From NCBI RefSeq assembly GCF_004833285.1, contig NZ_STFG01000012.1, positions 54,538-118,537 on the forward strand: DNA of 64,000 nt, given 5' to 3'. Position numbers and translations under genes: made by a program. The stretch is from Lampropedia puyangensis. GTDB lineage: Bacteria; Pseudomonadota; Gammaproteobacteria; Burkholderiales; Burkholderiaceae_C. Shown in pieces: positions 46,318 to 54,877 of the stretch; within the stretch, counting starts at the first letter, position 1, and each line of letters opens with the position of its first letter. The notes beneath the pieces were generated by a model, which did no database searches, had not been told where the DNA came from, and saw nothing but the letters and a program-made list of their open reading frames with translations.

Positions 46318-47358
46318 CTATTGGCCTCCCATTTTCGACAAGGAGCGGATCACGGCCATGAAGCCAGGGCCAGCGGTAATGACCAGCAACGCGGGAAGCA
46401 GTGTCAGCACCATCACACCAGTCATCTTCACGGTGATCTGGCCGATTTTTTCTTTGAAAGAGGCTTGGCGTTTCTCGCGCAAACGAATACCGAATTGGTT
46501 GAGGGGTTCTTGCACGGCGCCGCCATGGCGGTCAACTTGCACCAGCAGGCTCACCACTGCAGTCATGTCATCGTCGGCGCTCAGGTTGGCTAGCCGCTGG
46601 AATGATTGCTCCCGCGTGCGCCCGTTGGCGTAGAGTTGGTTGGCCAGGCGCAATTCACCACTGAGCACACGTAGCACGCTGCCAAATTCGGTGGCCAGAA
46701 TCTGCAGGCTTTGGTCAATACTCAGGCCTACGCCTTGCAGCAGGCGCAACAAGTCCACAAACAAAGGCAGTTCTTCGACCACTTGATTGCGGCGGCGTGC
46801 TGCTTTCGAGCGGACATACCATTTGGGCAGCATGATGCCCAGGCCAAAACCAAAAAAGCCGACCATCAAGGTTTTGGTGCCGCCAGTGCCCAGCAGCATG
46901 ATGCCCAGCAGTGGCAACGCGATGGCCAAAATGGCCCTGCTGGCAACAAACAAAGCACTGCCAGTGCGCAGCGAAACGCCAGCCTGGTCCAGCAGTTTTC
47001 GGTCTTCCTCGGCCAGCAAGGCTTTGGCCACGCCTGTGTCTAACCAGGCTGGGGCTTGCAATTGGGCCGCTAATGCCTCTTGCGTATTGGCTTGCCCATC
47101 GCCAGCCAAGGGGTTGAGTAAAAGGTTGTCGCGCCCGTTGCTGGTGGTTGATGGCATGCCCGTAAAACCAGGGAACGGCGCTGCATTGGCCATGTTGGTT
47201 GCTACAGTTTTAGCTGAATGGGTTTGCTGCAGCACATGCTGAACGCGATGGCTTGCATGGGCAGATCGGCGCAGGCGCCAGAACAGACTGCCAGCCCACA
47301 GCAGTAAACCCGCAGCGGCCAACAGCAGGCTGAGTGCAAGAAGCTGTTGAGGTGTCAT
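46318..47358 (-). CDS. tadC: TadC, inner-membrane platform protein
   Basis: 346 residues. Starts with a membrane helix; a GspF-type domain follows (LPLFVDLLRLLQGVGLSIDQSLQILATEFG, then VVSLLVQVDRHGGAVQEPLNQFG) with two more membrane segments at the end. TadB and TadC together form the platform that TadA drives. AGGAGG lies just before the ATG. 43 bases after tadB. Confidence 0.9.
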   Translation of the reverse strand: MTPQQLLALSLLLAAAGLLLWAGSLFWRLRRSAHASHRVQHVLQQTHSAKTVATNMANAAPFPGFTGMPSTTSNGRDNLLLNPLAGDGQANTQEALAAQLQAPAWLDTGVAKALLAEEDRKLLDQAGVSLRTGSALFVASRAILAIALPLLGIMLLGTGGTKTLMVGFFGFGLGIMLPKWYVRSKAARRRNQVVEELPLFVDLLRLLQGVGLSIDQSLQILATEFGSVLRVLSGELRLANQLYANGRTREQSFQRLANLSADDDMTAVVSLLVQVDRHGGAVQEPLNQFGIRLREKRQASFKEKIGQITVKMTGVMVLTLLPALLVITAGPGFMAVIRSLSKMGGQ

Positions 47359-47401
47359 GCCAGGCCCTCCTGAGTGGTTGGTTGCATAAGGTAATGCTTG
47401 T

Positions 47402-48367
47402 TCATTTCAAACGTGCCAGTCGATAGAGCAAGAACGCACCAAATGCTTCTAGTCCTGCGGCCAACAAAATCATGTTTTGCCCTGATGGGTCGCGCCACAT
47501 TTGAAGGAAATAGCCTGCGTTGAGCACCATAATCAGACCGCCCACCACGATGGGCAGTAAGGCAAGCACCCAAGCCGACAGACGAATTTCTGCTGACAGG
47601 GCATGCAACTCACGCTCAGCGGCTTGTCGATCGCGGATATAGGCGCAAACGCGCTCGAGTACCAAGTCGGCGCGACCTCCGTAGCGCACACTCATGCGGA
47701 ACACTGCAGCCAACAAGCCAAACTCAGGCAAGCGCCAGCCGCGTTCTAGTTGGGCCATCGCATTGCCCAGATCAGGATTGGCACTGAGCATGGCGTTGGC
47801 TTGTTCCAGCGCCTCGCCCAGTGGCTCAGGAACGTTGAGAACGGCCAGTTGAAAAGCGGCATGGGGGGAATTGCCGATGGTGATCAAGCGCACCATGTTG
47901 TCCAGAAAGCTGGGCAGTTGTTGGACGAGTTTTCGTCGCCGCTTGCTGATGCGTTGCCAGATGAGAAACGATACCAACATGCTGTAGCAAGCCAGTGCCA
48001 GCAAACTCGCCAGTAAACCAGCTTGTGCACCAGCCAGTACGGTCAAGAATAAACCGGTGATGGCAAGGATCAGCAAGGTGCGTGGATGAATGCCCCAAGC
48101 TGCCATACCAAACCGTTCATCCAGCCAGCGTGTAAGCGGGTAGTGTGCAAAAGGCGAGTGCGCTGTTGCGGCCAAAGCCGGTTGGCCAGGAAAGGCCGCT
48201 GCGGATGGACTGGCCGTGGTGTGTCGCCCAAGACTTTGTTGGAGATGGCGGTGAACGGATTGTTGCTGCTCTTTCTGGCGTGTCTGCGCGAACAGCCACA
48301 GCGCCAGCGCCAGCAGTATGACTGCTAATGCGACGATGAGCAAAACGGCGGGAACCAGCGTTGACAT
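47402..48367 (-). CDS. tadB: TadB, inner-membrane platform protein
   Basis: 321 residues from the ATG at 48367 (AAGGA upstream; frame further upstream runs into tadA and is discarded). Membrane helix at the N-terminus, a GspF-type core (QLPSFLDNMVRLITIGNSPHAAFQLAVLN, VFRMSVRYGGRADLVLERVCAYIRDR) and two C-terminal helices. Paralogue of TadC. 26 bases after tadA on the same strand. Confidence 0.9.
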   Translation of the reverse strand: MSTLVPAVLLIVALAVILLALALWLFAQTRQKEQQQSVHRHLQQSLGRHTTASPSAAAFPGQPALAATAHSPFAHYPLTRWLDERFGMAAWGIHPRTLLILAITGLFLTVLAGAQAGLLASLLALACYSMLVSFLIWQRISKRRRKLVQQLPSFLDNMVRLITIGNSPHAAFQLAVLNVPEPLGEALEQANAMLSANPDLGNAMAQLERGWRLPEFGLLAAVFRMSVRYGGRADLVLERVCAYIRDRQAAERELHALSAEIRLSAWVLALLPIVVGGLIMVLNAGYFLQMWRDPSGQNMILLAAGLEAFGAFLLYRLARLK

Positions 48368-48393
48368 TGCGGTGTTGTCCTTGGTGATTGGTA

Positions 48394-49716
48394 TCAGAAA
48401 TGGGTGTTGCGCTGGGCTTGCTGTTGCATGCGCCACCAGTTCTGCAGCTTGCTGGAATGGGGGGAGATGCCCATCGAAACCCATTGGTCTTGTTCTTGCC
48501 CATCAGGGCCGACCGTGGGTTCGTAGCGGTACAACTCCTGCATGGAAATCATGGTGTCGGTCATGCCGGTGACTTCGGTGAGCGAGAGCAGACGTCTGCG
48601 GCCATTGGAGAGGCGCCCGATCTGCACGATGAAATCCACCGCATTGGCGATTTGGCGGCGCAGGCTGACTTCGCTGCCTTGGAACCCAGCAAATCCGGCA
48701 AGCATTTCGGCGCGGTACAGACATTCACGCGGGGAGCTGGCATGGATGGTGCCCATTGAGCCGTCATGTCCAGTGTTCATGGCCTGCAGCAAATCCAGCA
48801 CTTCGCCGCTGCGCACTTCTCCCACAATGATGCGGTCTGGGCGCATGCGCAGGCTATTGCGCAGCAGGTCACGAATGCTGACATGGCCCGTGCCATCAAA
48901 GCCACCGGGTCGACTCTCCAGTCGCACCACATGGTTGTGGTTGAGTGAGAGCTCTGCGGTGTCTTCAATGGTGACGATGCGCTCGCTCGATGGGATGAAG
49001 TTGGCCAACGCATTGAGTAGCGAGGTTTTGCCTGAACTGGTGCCACCGCTGACGAGAATATTGCAGCGCGATTGCACTGCCATTTCCAGAATGCGGCAAA
49101 TGTCTTCGTTGAAGGTACCCAGTTGCACCAGTTCAGTGGGGGTCAGCGGGTCTTTGCGGAATTTGCGGATGGATACGGAAGGCCCATCAATGGCCAATGG
49201 CTCAATGATGACGTTGATGCGCCCGCCATCGGGTAGGCGAGCATCCACCATGGGACTCGATTCATCCAATCTACGGCCAATGGGCGCCAGAATGCGCCGC
49301 ACAATGCGCAGCACATGCTCATCGTCCTTGAAGCGCACGCTTTCGCGTTGCAGCACCCCCCCGCGTGAAACGTAGATGTTTTCATGCCCGTTGATGAGAA
49401 TATCTTCGACATGAGCGTCTTCCAGCAAGTCCTGTAAAGGGCCCAACCCAGTGAGCTCACGCGTGAGCGCTCGCGCCACGATCAACACTTCTTGCTCATT
49501 GACTGGGATTGAATGCAGGCGAATGAAGCTGTCGAGCTCGAGTAACACGAACTGTGCAATTGAGGCTTGTGACCAGCGCCCAAATTCAGCCCCAAGCTCT
49601 TCAATGCGACTGAGCAGGTGTTCGTGCGCCCGGTATTTGAGGTCGGCGAATAGCGGGCCTTTTTCGAACTCTAAGGCCTGGGCTTCTGCCATCGGTGGTG
49701 GTGCGATTGGGGGCAT
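48394..49716 (-). CDS. tadA: TadA/CpaF pilus ATPase
   Basis: 440 residues. Secretion ATPase of the VirB11/CpaF group that powers Flp pilus assembly from the inner face of the membrane. N-terminal domain (VEDILINGHENIYVSRGGV) then the nucleotide-binding core: Walker A GGTSSGKT (224-231), Walker B region RPDRIIVGEVRSGE, and ALQAMNTGHDGSMGTIHA-like His box (LLQAMNTGHDGSMGTIHA). The ATG at 49716 lies 4 bases past the tadZ stop and has no clear ribosome site. Confidence 0.93.
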   Translation of the reverse strand: MPPIAPPPMAEAQALEFEKGPLFADLKYRAHEHLLSRIEELGAEFGRWSQASIAQFVLLELDSFIRLHSIPVNEQEVLIVARALTRELTGLGPLQDLLEDAHVEDILINGHENIYVSRGGVLQRESVRFKDDEHVLRIVRRILAPIGRRLDESSPMVDARLPDGGRINVIIEPLAIDGPSVSIRKFRKDPLTPTELVQLGTFNEDICRILEMAVQSRCNILVSGGTSSGKTSLLNALANFIPSSERIVTIEDTAELSLNHNHVVRLESRPGGFDGTGHVSIRDLLRNSLRMRPDRIIVGEVRSGEVLDLLQAMNTGHDGSMGTIHASSPRECLYRAEMLAGFAGFQGSEVSLRRQIANAVDFIVQIGRLSNGRRRLLSLTEVTGMTDTMISMQELYRYEPTVGPDGQEQDQWVSMGISPHSSKLQNWWRMQQQAQRNTHF

Positions 49717-49720
49717 GGAT

Positions 49721-51274
49721 TTAAGCGCTTGGGTTGCGTTGGAAGAATCGACTCAGTCCCCGTGGGGCTTTGTGCACGGGCGCAAGCTGGTGCTGACTGG
49801 TCAGTTGGTCGGTCAACTTGTCAATAGCTTGCACATACGGTTCGCGGTGCAATGTGCCATCCAGCATCTGGCCTTGATTGACCGCTTGTGCCAATACCAT
49901 GCGGCGATCGGCGATGGTGGCCAGCAATGGAAGATGCAATTGGGCTGCGATTTGCTCTGCACTCAATTCAAGCCGTGCGTCATGGCGGTTGACGATCAGT
50001 TGGATGTTGCTGCGATCGACTTTTTGCGCTGCCAGTTGCTCTAACAATGCAGCTGTGCTCACAACGCTGGGGACACTTTGCTCACACACGATCCAGATTT
50101 GACTGGCACGCAAAGCCACGCGTTCAGCCAGGCTGCTTTGGCGAACGGCGCCCAAATCAGCGATCACATGGCGAAAATATTGCCGAAGCCGCAGCAAGAT
50201 CAGATCGGTATCGGAATGCGCGATATCAGGGGATGAGTCGCCCTTGGGCAAGGCCAGTATGCGCAAGCCCTGCGCATGCCGTGCCAAGGCTGCAGCAGTC
50301 AACTTGCGGTCAAAGCGACGCAGGTTGCGCACCGCCTCAACAAAGTCGAAATCGCCGGGGCAGTTGAGGTACATGGCGCAGTCGTTGGCGGGGTGGCCCA
50401 AGTCAATCAGCAAGGTATCGAGCGGGGTCTCTGTGGCCTCGCTGTGTGGCACAGCTTGTGCGCTTGAATGTTGGCGCAGGCGTTGCTGCAGGTACAGCGC
50501 AAGGTGGCTGGCCAGTAGGCTGCAACCAGTTCCTGCACGGGCCGAAATGAGTGCGGTCAGTGGTGCGAATTGGCCCGTGTCAGCCACCGTCGCAGGTGTG
50601 CGCAAAATCAGCTCGCGAACAGCTTCTTGTGCGGCTTGGCTGGTGCCATCGAGATCAAGGAAATCCTGTACGCCAGCGCGCAACGCCGCCAGTGTGCATT
50701 GTGGGTTGCGCATTCTGCCCACTGCCACCAATGGCAGGTGGGGATGGCTTGTGCGTATCTGTTCTACCAAGTGCGTGGCCAGGTCGAGCACGGGCGCGTC
50801 GAAGTGGATGAAAACGACATGGGGCGTGAGCAGGAGGATTTGCTCTTTGATGTTTTCTTGGTAACGGGCATGGTGCAGGCGTGCGCCATCAAACACGCGT
50901 CGCATCCAAGTCGTGGCCAGCGTGCTCTCGGAGGTGCCCGCATGGATGAACAGCAACTCCGCATCCAGGTCTGCGCAGGCCGTGGGCTTGACCGTTTGCG
51001 CATGCAGCACTTCCAGTGCGCTGCGTTGAGGGGGAACTTCGGGTGTGGTGCCAGCGGTTTTTTCCTGGCGCTCTGGGGCAGACGCTGCAGCAGGGCGCAT
51101 GGACAGCAAGGCCTCTAAGGTTGCTGGCGCCAAGGGATTGGGGGCACCTGCTGGCGTGTCAGCCTGCGGTGCGGCGTTTTTTTCAAACCGCATTGCAGAG
51201 GCGTCCAGGGCCGGTTCCTGCCGACGGTCTATCGCTAGCGTGTTCATCAGGTCTGATGGCAGTTGGGTTGTCAT
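49721..51274 (-). CDS. tadZ: TadZ/CpaE-like localization ATPase
   Basis: 517 residues from the ATG at 51274 (GAGG upstream). N-terminal 100 residues are Ala/Pro-rich; a receiver-like domain follows (VVFIHFDAPVLDLATHLVEQIRTS), then a MinD/ParA-like ATPase domain. The Walker A is altered (ISARAGTGCSLLA rather than KGGVGKT), as is common in CpaE/TadZ, so ATP use is uncertain. TadZ sets the pole or site of Tad assembly. 37 bases after the secretin gene. Confidence 0.85.
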   Translation of the reverse strand: MTTQLPSDLMNTLAIDRRQEPALDASAMRFEKNAAPQADTPAGAPNPLAPATLEALLSMRPAAASAPERQEKTAGTTPEVPPQRSALEVLHAQTVKPTACADLDAELLFIHAGTSESTLATTWMRRVFDGARLHHARYQENIKEQILLLTPHVVFIHFDAPVLDLATHLVEQIRTSHPHLPLVAVGRMRNPQCTLAALRAGVQDFLDLDGTSQAAQEAVRELILRTPATVADTGQFAPLTALISARAGTGCSLLASHLALYLQQRLRQHSSAQAVPHSEATETPLDTLLIDLGHPANDCAMYLNCPGDFDFVEAVRNLRRFDRKLTAAALARHAQGLRILALPKGDSSPDIAHSDTDLILLRLRQYFRHVIADLGAVRQSSLAERVALRASQIWIVCEQSVPSVVSTAALLEQLAAQKVDRSNIQLIVNRHDARLELSAEQIAAQLHLPLLATIADRRMVLAQAVNQGQMLDGTLHREPYVQAIDKLTDQLTSQHQLAPVHKAPRGLSRFFQRNPSA

Positions 51275-51311
51275 GGCATGCCTCGCTGTGAAAGGGCTCA
51301 GTACAAAAGAA

Positions 51312-52745
51312 TTAGTACGAGAAGCCGGGTAAGGCTGCATCGGGTTTGAGGCCTCCTGCGACATAGGGCTCCCACACTTGCGTGGCATTGCGCCGCTCAG
51401 AGGTGGCTCCAGGCAGCAAGGCTTCAAAATCAGTACCTGCAGGCAAGGGGTTGACCAATCTGGGGGTGACGATGATGACTAACTCGGTCTCTTCTTGCGA
51501 ATAGCTCAGATTTTTGAAAAATGCGCCCAGCACGGGCAAGTCACCCAGCAAGGGAACCTTGTTCACATTGGAAGAAGTGTTGCGGCTGACCAAACCGCCA
51601 ATCACAAAACTTTCACCATCGGCCAGTTCCACCATGGTGTCGGCGCGGCGGGTGCGGATCGCGGGAACAGAAACGCCGCCGACGGAGACTGCATTGCTGA
51701 AGTCCAGATCGCTTGCCTCGGGGGCGACCTTCAATGCAATGCGGCTGTCTGCCAAGACGGTCGGGGTGAGTTGCAGGCGCACGCCAAATTCTTTGTATTC
51801 GATGCCGATATTGCCATCGTTGGCCGAGACGGGAATGGGCAACTCGCCTCCGGCAAGAAAGCTGGCGCTTTGGCCAGAATGCGCCAGCAGCGTGGGTTTT
51901 GCCAGTACGCGTGCCAGACCATTGCCCTCAAGCACACTGAGCCGAACACTCATGCCTGCGCCACTGAAAGCATTACCAAAGCCCATGACCAGGTTCATGG
52001 CATCGGCGATGGGGGATTGGCCCGATCCAGTTGCAGGGTTGTACAGGCCAAAGTTGAAGCCATGGTCATTGGCGCCAAGACTGGCGATGTTGATGCCGGC
52101 TTTTTTCAAGGCAGATTTCTTGAACTCAACCACTTGCACATCTACCTGCACCGTATTGCTTTTGACGGCAATTTGTGAACGATCGAACAAGGGCGTATCT
52201 GGTGGGGCGCTTTGGCGCAAAGCGGCAACGGCTTGTGCATGTTCAGGAATGCTGGCGAGTTTGCGCTCCAGTATCAGGCTTTGTGCACGTACCTGAACCT
52301 GCCAGCTTTGCGGTGGCCCGGCCCGGCGTGGCCATACCACCAAGGTGGTGCGCCCAGGATTCTTGGCCGTCAGCAGCAGTTCGGCCACGTCGGACGCGCT
52401 GCCGGGCTTTTCACGCAGTACCTTGACTTCAAGCACGTCGGGGTTGCCCACAGCAATCCGTCCAATGCCCTGGCCGGGGCGCAGCATTTGTTGGTGGCCG
52501 CTGTGCAATTGCAGAAGCTCACCGTAAAACGATTCGTTGGGGCTGGGTGTTTCAGCTTGCGCCAAAATGGGCGAGCTAGAGGCGCTGGCCGAGATGTCAG
52601 GGGACGAGTTTGCGTCTTGAGCAGGTGTTTGTGCTTGTAGCGAAGCGCTGGCCAGTAAGGCCATGGCCAGTGCACACCACACAGGGCTTGGAGGCTTGCT
52701 GCAAGGCCGTGTGTTGACTGGTGTTGGCATTTCGGTTGGTTTCAT
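51312..52745 (-). CDS. rcpA: RcpA/CpaC outer-membrane secretin
   Basis: 477 residues from the ATG at 52745 (GGGAG upstream). The signal peptide ends near LQAQ. N-terminal BON-like / N1 domain (RPGQGIGRIAVGNPDVLEV), linker, then the secretin core: VQVDVQVVEFKKSALKKAGI, LAGGELPIP, VRLQLTPTVLADSRI, GESFVIGGLVSRNTSSNVNKVPLLGDLPVLGAFF and LVIIVTPRLVNPL. It forms the multimeric pore for the Flp pilus in the outer membrane. Confidence 0.92.
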   Translation of the reverse strand: MKPTEMPTPVNTRPCSKPPSPVWCALAMALLASASLQAQTPAQDANSSPDISASASSSPILAQAETPSPNESFYGELLQLHSGHQQMLRPGQGIGRIAVGNPDVLEVKVLREKPGSASDVAELLLTAKNPGRTTLVVWPRRAGPPQSWQVQVRAQSLILERKLASIPEHAQAVAALRQSAPPDTPLFDRSQIAVKSNTVQVDVQVVEFKKSALKKAGINIASLGANDHGFNFGLYNPATGSGQSPIADAMNLVMGFGNAFSGAGMSVRLSVLEGNGLARVLAKPTLLAHSGQSASFLAGGELPIPVSANDGNIGIEYKEFGVRLQLTPTVLADSRIALKVAPEASDLDFSNAVSVGGVSVPAIRTRRADTMVELADGESFVIGGLVSRNTSSNVNKVPLLGDLPVLGAFFKNLSYSQEETELVIIVTPRLVNPLPAGTDFEALLPGATSERRNATQVWEPYVAGGLKPDAALPGFSY

Positions 52746-52765
52746 GGTGCGTTCTCCCTCTCTCA

Positions 52766-53839
52766 TCAGTAGCGCACGGTTTGCACTTGGGCGCCGTTGT
52801 GCATTTCGACCTCATGCAGGCGTGGACGTGGCGGAGCTTTCTCGCCAGGGGCTGGAAGCAACTGTGCTGCCGCGCGCTTGCGATTTTTTTCATCACCGCC
52901 AGTGGCCAGATCATCAAAGCGCATGCCTGCAAAAGCGCGGTCCAGGCCTTGTAACTCCTGGCCTTGGGGCAGGCTACCCGGTTTGGGGCGCAATACGGCA
53001 GGCAGTGCGTTGAACAGTGCGGCGTCTGGCACGGCTTGGTCATCTGGGTGGCGCAAGGCCAGAGTCAACTGGCCGTATTTTTCGGCTAAGTTCAGGCGCT
53101 GCACATCGTCCAGCGGTACGGCCAGTACGGCTGTTTTGGCATTTTCTGGGCGCAGGCTTTGGTCTTCGCGATTGGTTTGGTTGCTAGTGCGGCGGCTACT
53201 GCTCAGTGCGGAGGCATTGTCTTGCTGCTCTTGTTGGGCTTTTTGCTGTTGTGCGACCGTGAGGGGGGGATTTTCTACCGTTGCCCCGCCATAAGCGAGC
53301 ACACGGGTGCGTGCCATGAGCAGTCGGTTTTGTGTATCCACGGGGCTTTGCTCGCGTGTGTCCGCCCCCAGAGTCACGAATACGTCTACATAGTCGCCCG
53401 GGCGCACACGATGACCAGCGGCCATGTTTTCATTCACACCAATGGCCACCGCGCGCTGGCCGGGTTCGAGCTGCAATGCCAAGCCGCTGATGAGGTTTTG
53501 TTCAAACAGCGGTGTTTTTTCGCGCAGGGCCAAGGCGGTGGTGTGGCCAAGCACGCTGTCCAGCGCGTCAAAGCTGCCGGGTACTGCGGCGGGTAGTTGC
53601 GCCAGTTGCAGGTCGTCGCGCGTGAGTTTGTGGCCTGCGGGAACGTCTTTGGCTAGAACCACCACGCTGTATTGGGGCTCTTCTTTCTTGGCCTGAGGTG
53701 CTGGTTGGCTTGTTGACTGCGAAACCATCGGCACAGGGGCCACTGGGCGCGACGGCTGGCGCAGCATGTACCACGCCATCAAAGCCAATGCCATGGCCAG
53801 TACGACCAACAGGCCGGCAATGATTTTGGTGAGTTTCAT
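52766..53839 (-). CDS. rcpC: RcpC/CpaB periplasmic pilus assembly protein
   Basis: 357 residues. Membrane anchor 5-25, then an SAF-type domain (VVVLAKDVPAGHKLTRDDLQLAQLP) and the CpaB core (GQRAVAIGVNENMAAGHRVRPGDYVDVFVTLG; ILAVPLDDVQRLNLAEKYGQLTLALR-type). A Gln-rich stretch (QQQKAQQEQQDN) interrupts the middle. RcpC aligns the secretin with the inner-membrane platform. AGGAGG precedes the ATG. 180 bases separate it from tadV, where a sigma-54-like site lies. Confidence 0.88.
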   Translation of the reverse strand: MKLTKIIAGLLVVLAMALALMAWYMLRQPSRPVAPVPMVSQSTSQPAPQAKKEEPQYSVVVLAKDVPAGHKLTRDDLQLAQLPAAVPGSFDALDSVLGHTTALALREKTPLFEQNLISGLALQLEPGQRAVAIGVNENMAAGHRVRPGDYVDVFVTLGADTREQSPVDTQNRLLMARTRVLAYGGATVENPPLTVAQQQKAQQEQQDNASALSSSRRTSNQTNREDQSLRPENAKTAVLAVPLDDVQRLNLAEKYGQLTLALRHPDDQAVPDAALFNALPAVLRPKPGSLPQGQELQGLDRAFAGMRFDDLATGGDEKNRKRAAAQLLPAPGEKAPPRPRLHEVEMHNGAQVQTVRY

Positions 53840-53911
53840 GGCTTGGCCTCCTGCATGCCTAAAGTCAATTGCGAAGTGGTGTTGTTCATGGGGTCCTGGA
53901 AAATGGATATG

Positions 53912-53927
53912 TGCATCAACAATGCCA
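53912..53927 (-). promoter_or_regulatory. Sigma-54-type promoter candidate before rcpC
   Basis: On the minus strand TGGCATTGTTGATGCA keeps the invariant GG and GC with exactly 10 bases between and matches TGGCA and TGCA of the consensus. It lies about 72 bases upstream of the rcpC start codon, in the only sizeable gap inside the Tad operon. Three consensus positions differ, so this is a candidate. Confidence 0.4.
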
Positions 53928-54019
53928 TTGCGGATACTTTTCTCTCAGCGTGCAAGGTGTGTGCGCACTGACAGAGAAATACCAGCAACCGATTTGGTGT
54001 TGGGTTGCGACTGGCTTGT

Positions 54020-54559
54020 TCATGCTGGGCCATACGCCATCAGCACAATGGCCGCTATCGCCATGTAGCCTGCATAAGGAATTGAGCGTGCCCGATTGCG
54101 TTGCGTGAAGTTCAAACGCAGTGGCACAGTGTTTTCGCGTTGTGCCCATGCGCCTGCGTGTGCTTGCAGCCATAAGCCCAAGGGGCGTTGCTGCAAAAAG
54201 GCCCAGCCCAGCACAGCACTACTGTGCAGGCCAGCCAACAGACTGCCGCCTAGCCAGATGGCCAGCAGTTGGGGGGTGAGACCCAACCAAAGCCCTACTA
54301 CGGCGGCAAATTTCACATCTCCAGCACCCATCCAGCCCAGTGCGTAGAACGGCAGCAAGGCGACAAATGCCACCAGCATGCCGCTCAAACCATCCCAAGG
54401 CGATACCTGAAAGGGTTGTACGCCACTGAACAGTGCCCACGCGCCGGTTGCCAGGCCCACGAGCACCATCCAGTTGCGCACCTTGCGGATGCGCAAATCC
54501 ATGACAGCAATGGCGATGAGCCAGAGTAGCCATTGGTAGGGCAAAAGGCTGAATAGCAT
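54020..54559 (-). CDS. tadV: TadV/CpaA prepilin peptidase
   Basis: 179 residues with about four membrane segments. Aspartic A24-type peptidase: first aspartate in IAVMDLRIRKVRNW, second in GWMGAGDVKFAAVVGLW (GxGD motif). It cleaves Flp pilin and the TadE-type pseudopilins. The C-terminal 40 residues include RSIPYAGYMAIA, another family mark. No obvious ribosome site; 20 bases separate it from flp. Confidence 0.9.
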   Translation of the reverse strand: MLFSLLPYQWLLWLIAIAVMDLRIRKVRNWMVLVGLATGAWALFSGVQPFQVSPWDGLSGMLVAFVALLPFYALGWMGAGDVKFAAVVGLWLGLTPQLLAIWLGGSLLAGLHSSAVLGWAFLQQRPLGLWLQAHAGAWAQRENTVPLRLNFTQRNRARSIPYAGYMAIAAIVLMAYGPA

Positions 54560-54579
54560 TGATTCAGTATTCGAGACTT

Positions 54580-54780
54580 TTATTGCTCTGTCCCTGATTG
54601 CCCTGTCCCTGGCGCATCGCCTAATTTCTCGGCGATAAATTCGAAAAAGCTTTTCAGTTTGGTTCCAATTTCACCAACTGAGACAATGATCGCCACAGCA
54701 ATCAGCCCCGCAATCAGGCCATATTCAATGGCGGTTGCGCCTTCTTCATCTTTCCAGAATTGTTTGATGATGTTGGTCAT
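54580..54780 (-). CDS. flp: Flp-type pilin subunit
   Basis: 66 residues. Class IVb prepilin: short leader MTNIIKQFWKDEEG, cut before ATAIEYGLIAGLIAVAII with E at +5 and Y at +6, then a short Gly/Ser-rich tail. The main subunit of the Tad/Flp pilus for surface attachment. AGGA lies 8 bases before the ATG. First gene of the Tad operon. A 7-bp inverted repeat (CCCATCG/CGATGGG, 54807-54842) lies in its leader. Confidence 0.94.
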   Translation of the reverse strand: MTNIIKQFWKDEEGATAIEYGLIAGLIAVAIIVSVGEIGTKLKSFFEFIAEKLGDAPGTGQSGTEQ

Positions 54781-54877
54781 GACATCGTCCTTTCGGTTGT
54801 GAAACGCCCATCGGATTGAGACGTGCTGTAGCGGGCGATGGGATAACCTGCTGCAGCGGTGAAAACAAGTCTTATGC

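Noticed and set aside
53836..54033. Small open frame between rcpC and tadV
   Set aside because: It ends inside the rcpC start, has no ribosome site at its own start and no family resemblance; the gap looks regulatory.
54807..54842. Sigma-54-like GG-N10-GC (AGGTTATCCCATCGCC) and a 7-bp hairpin in the flp leader
   Set aside because: Only GG and GC fit; the outer consensus bases do not, and the hairpin has no loop or T-run features of a known element. The site before rcpC is a better match.
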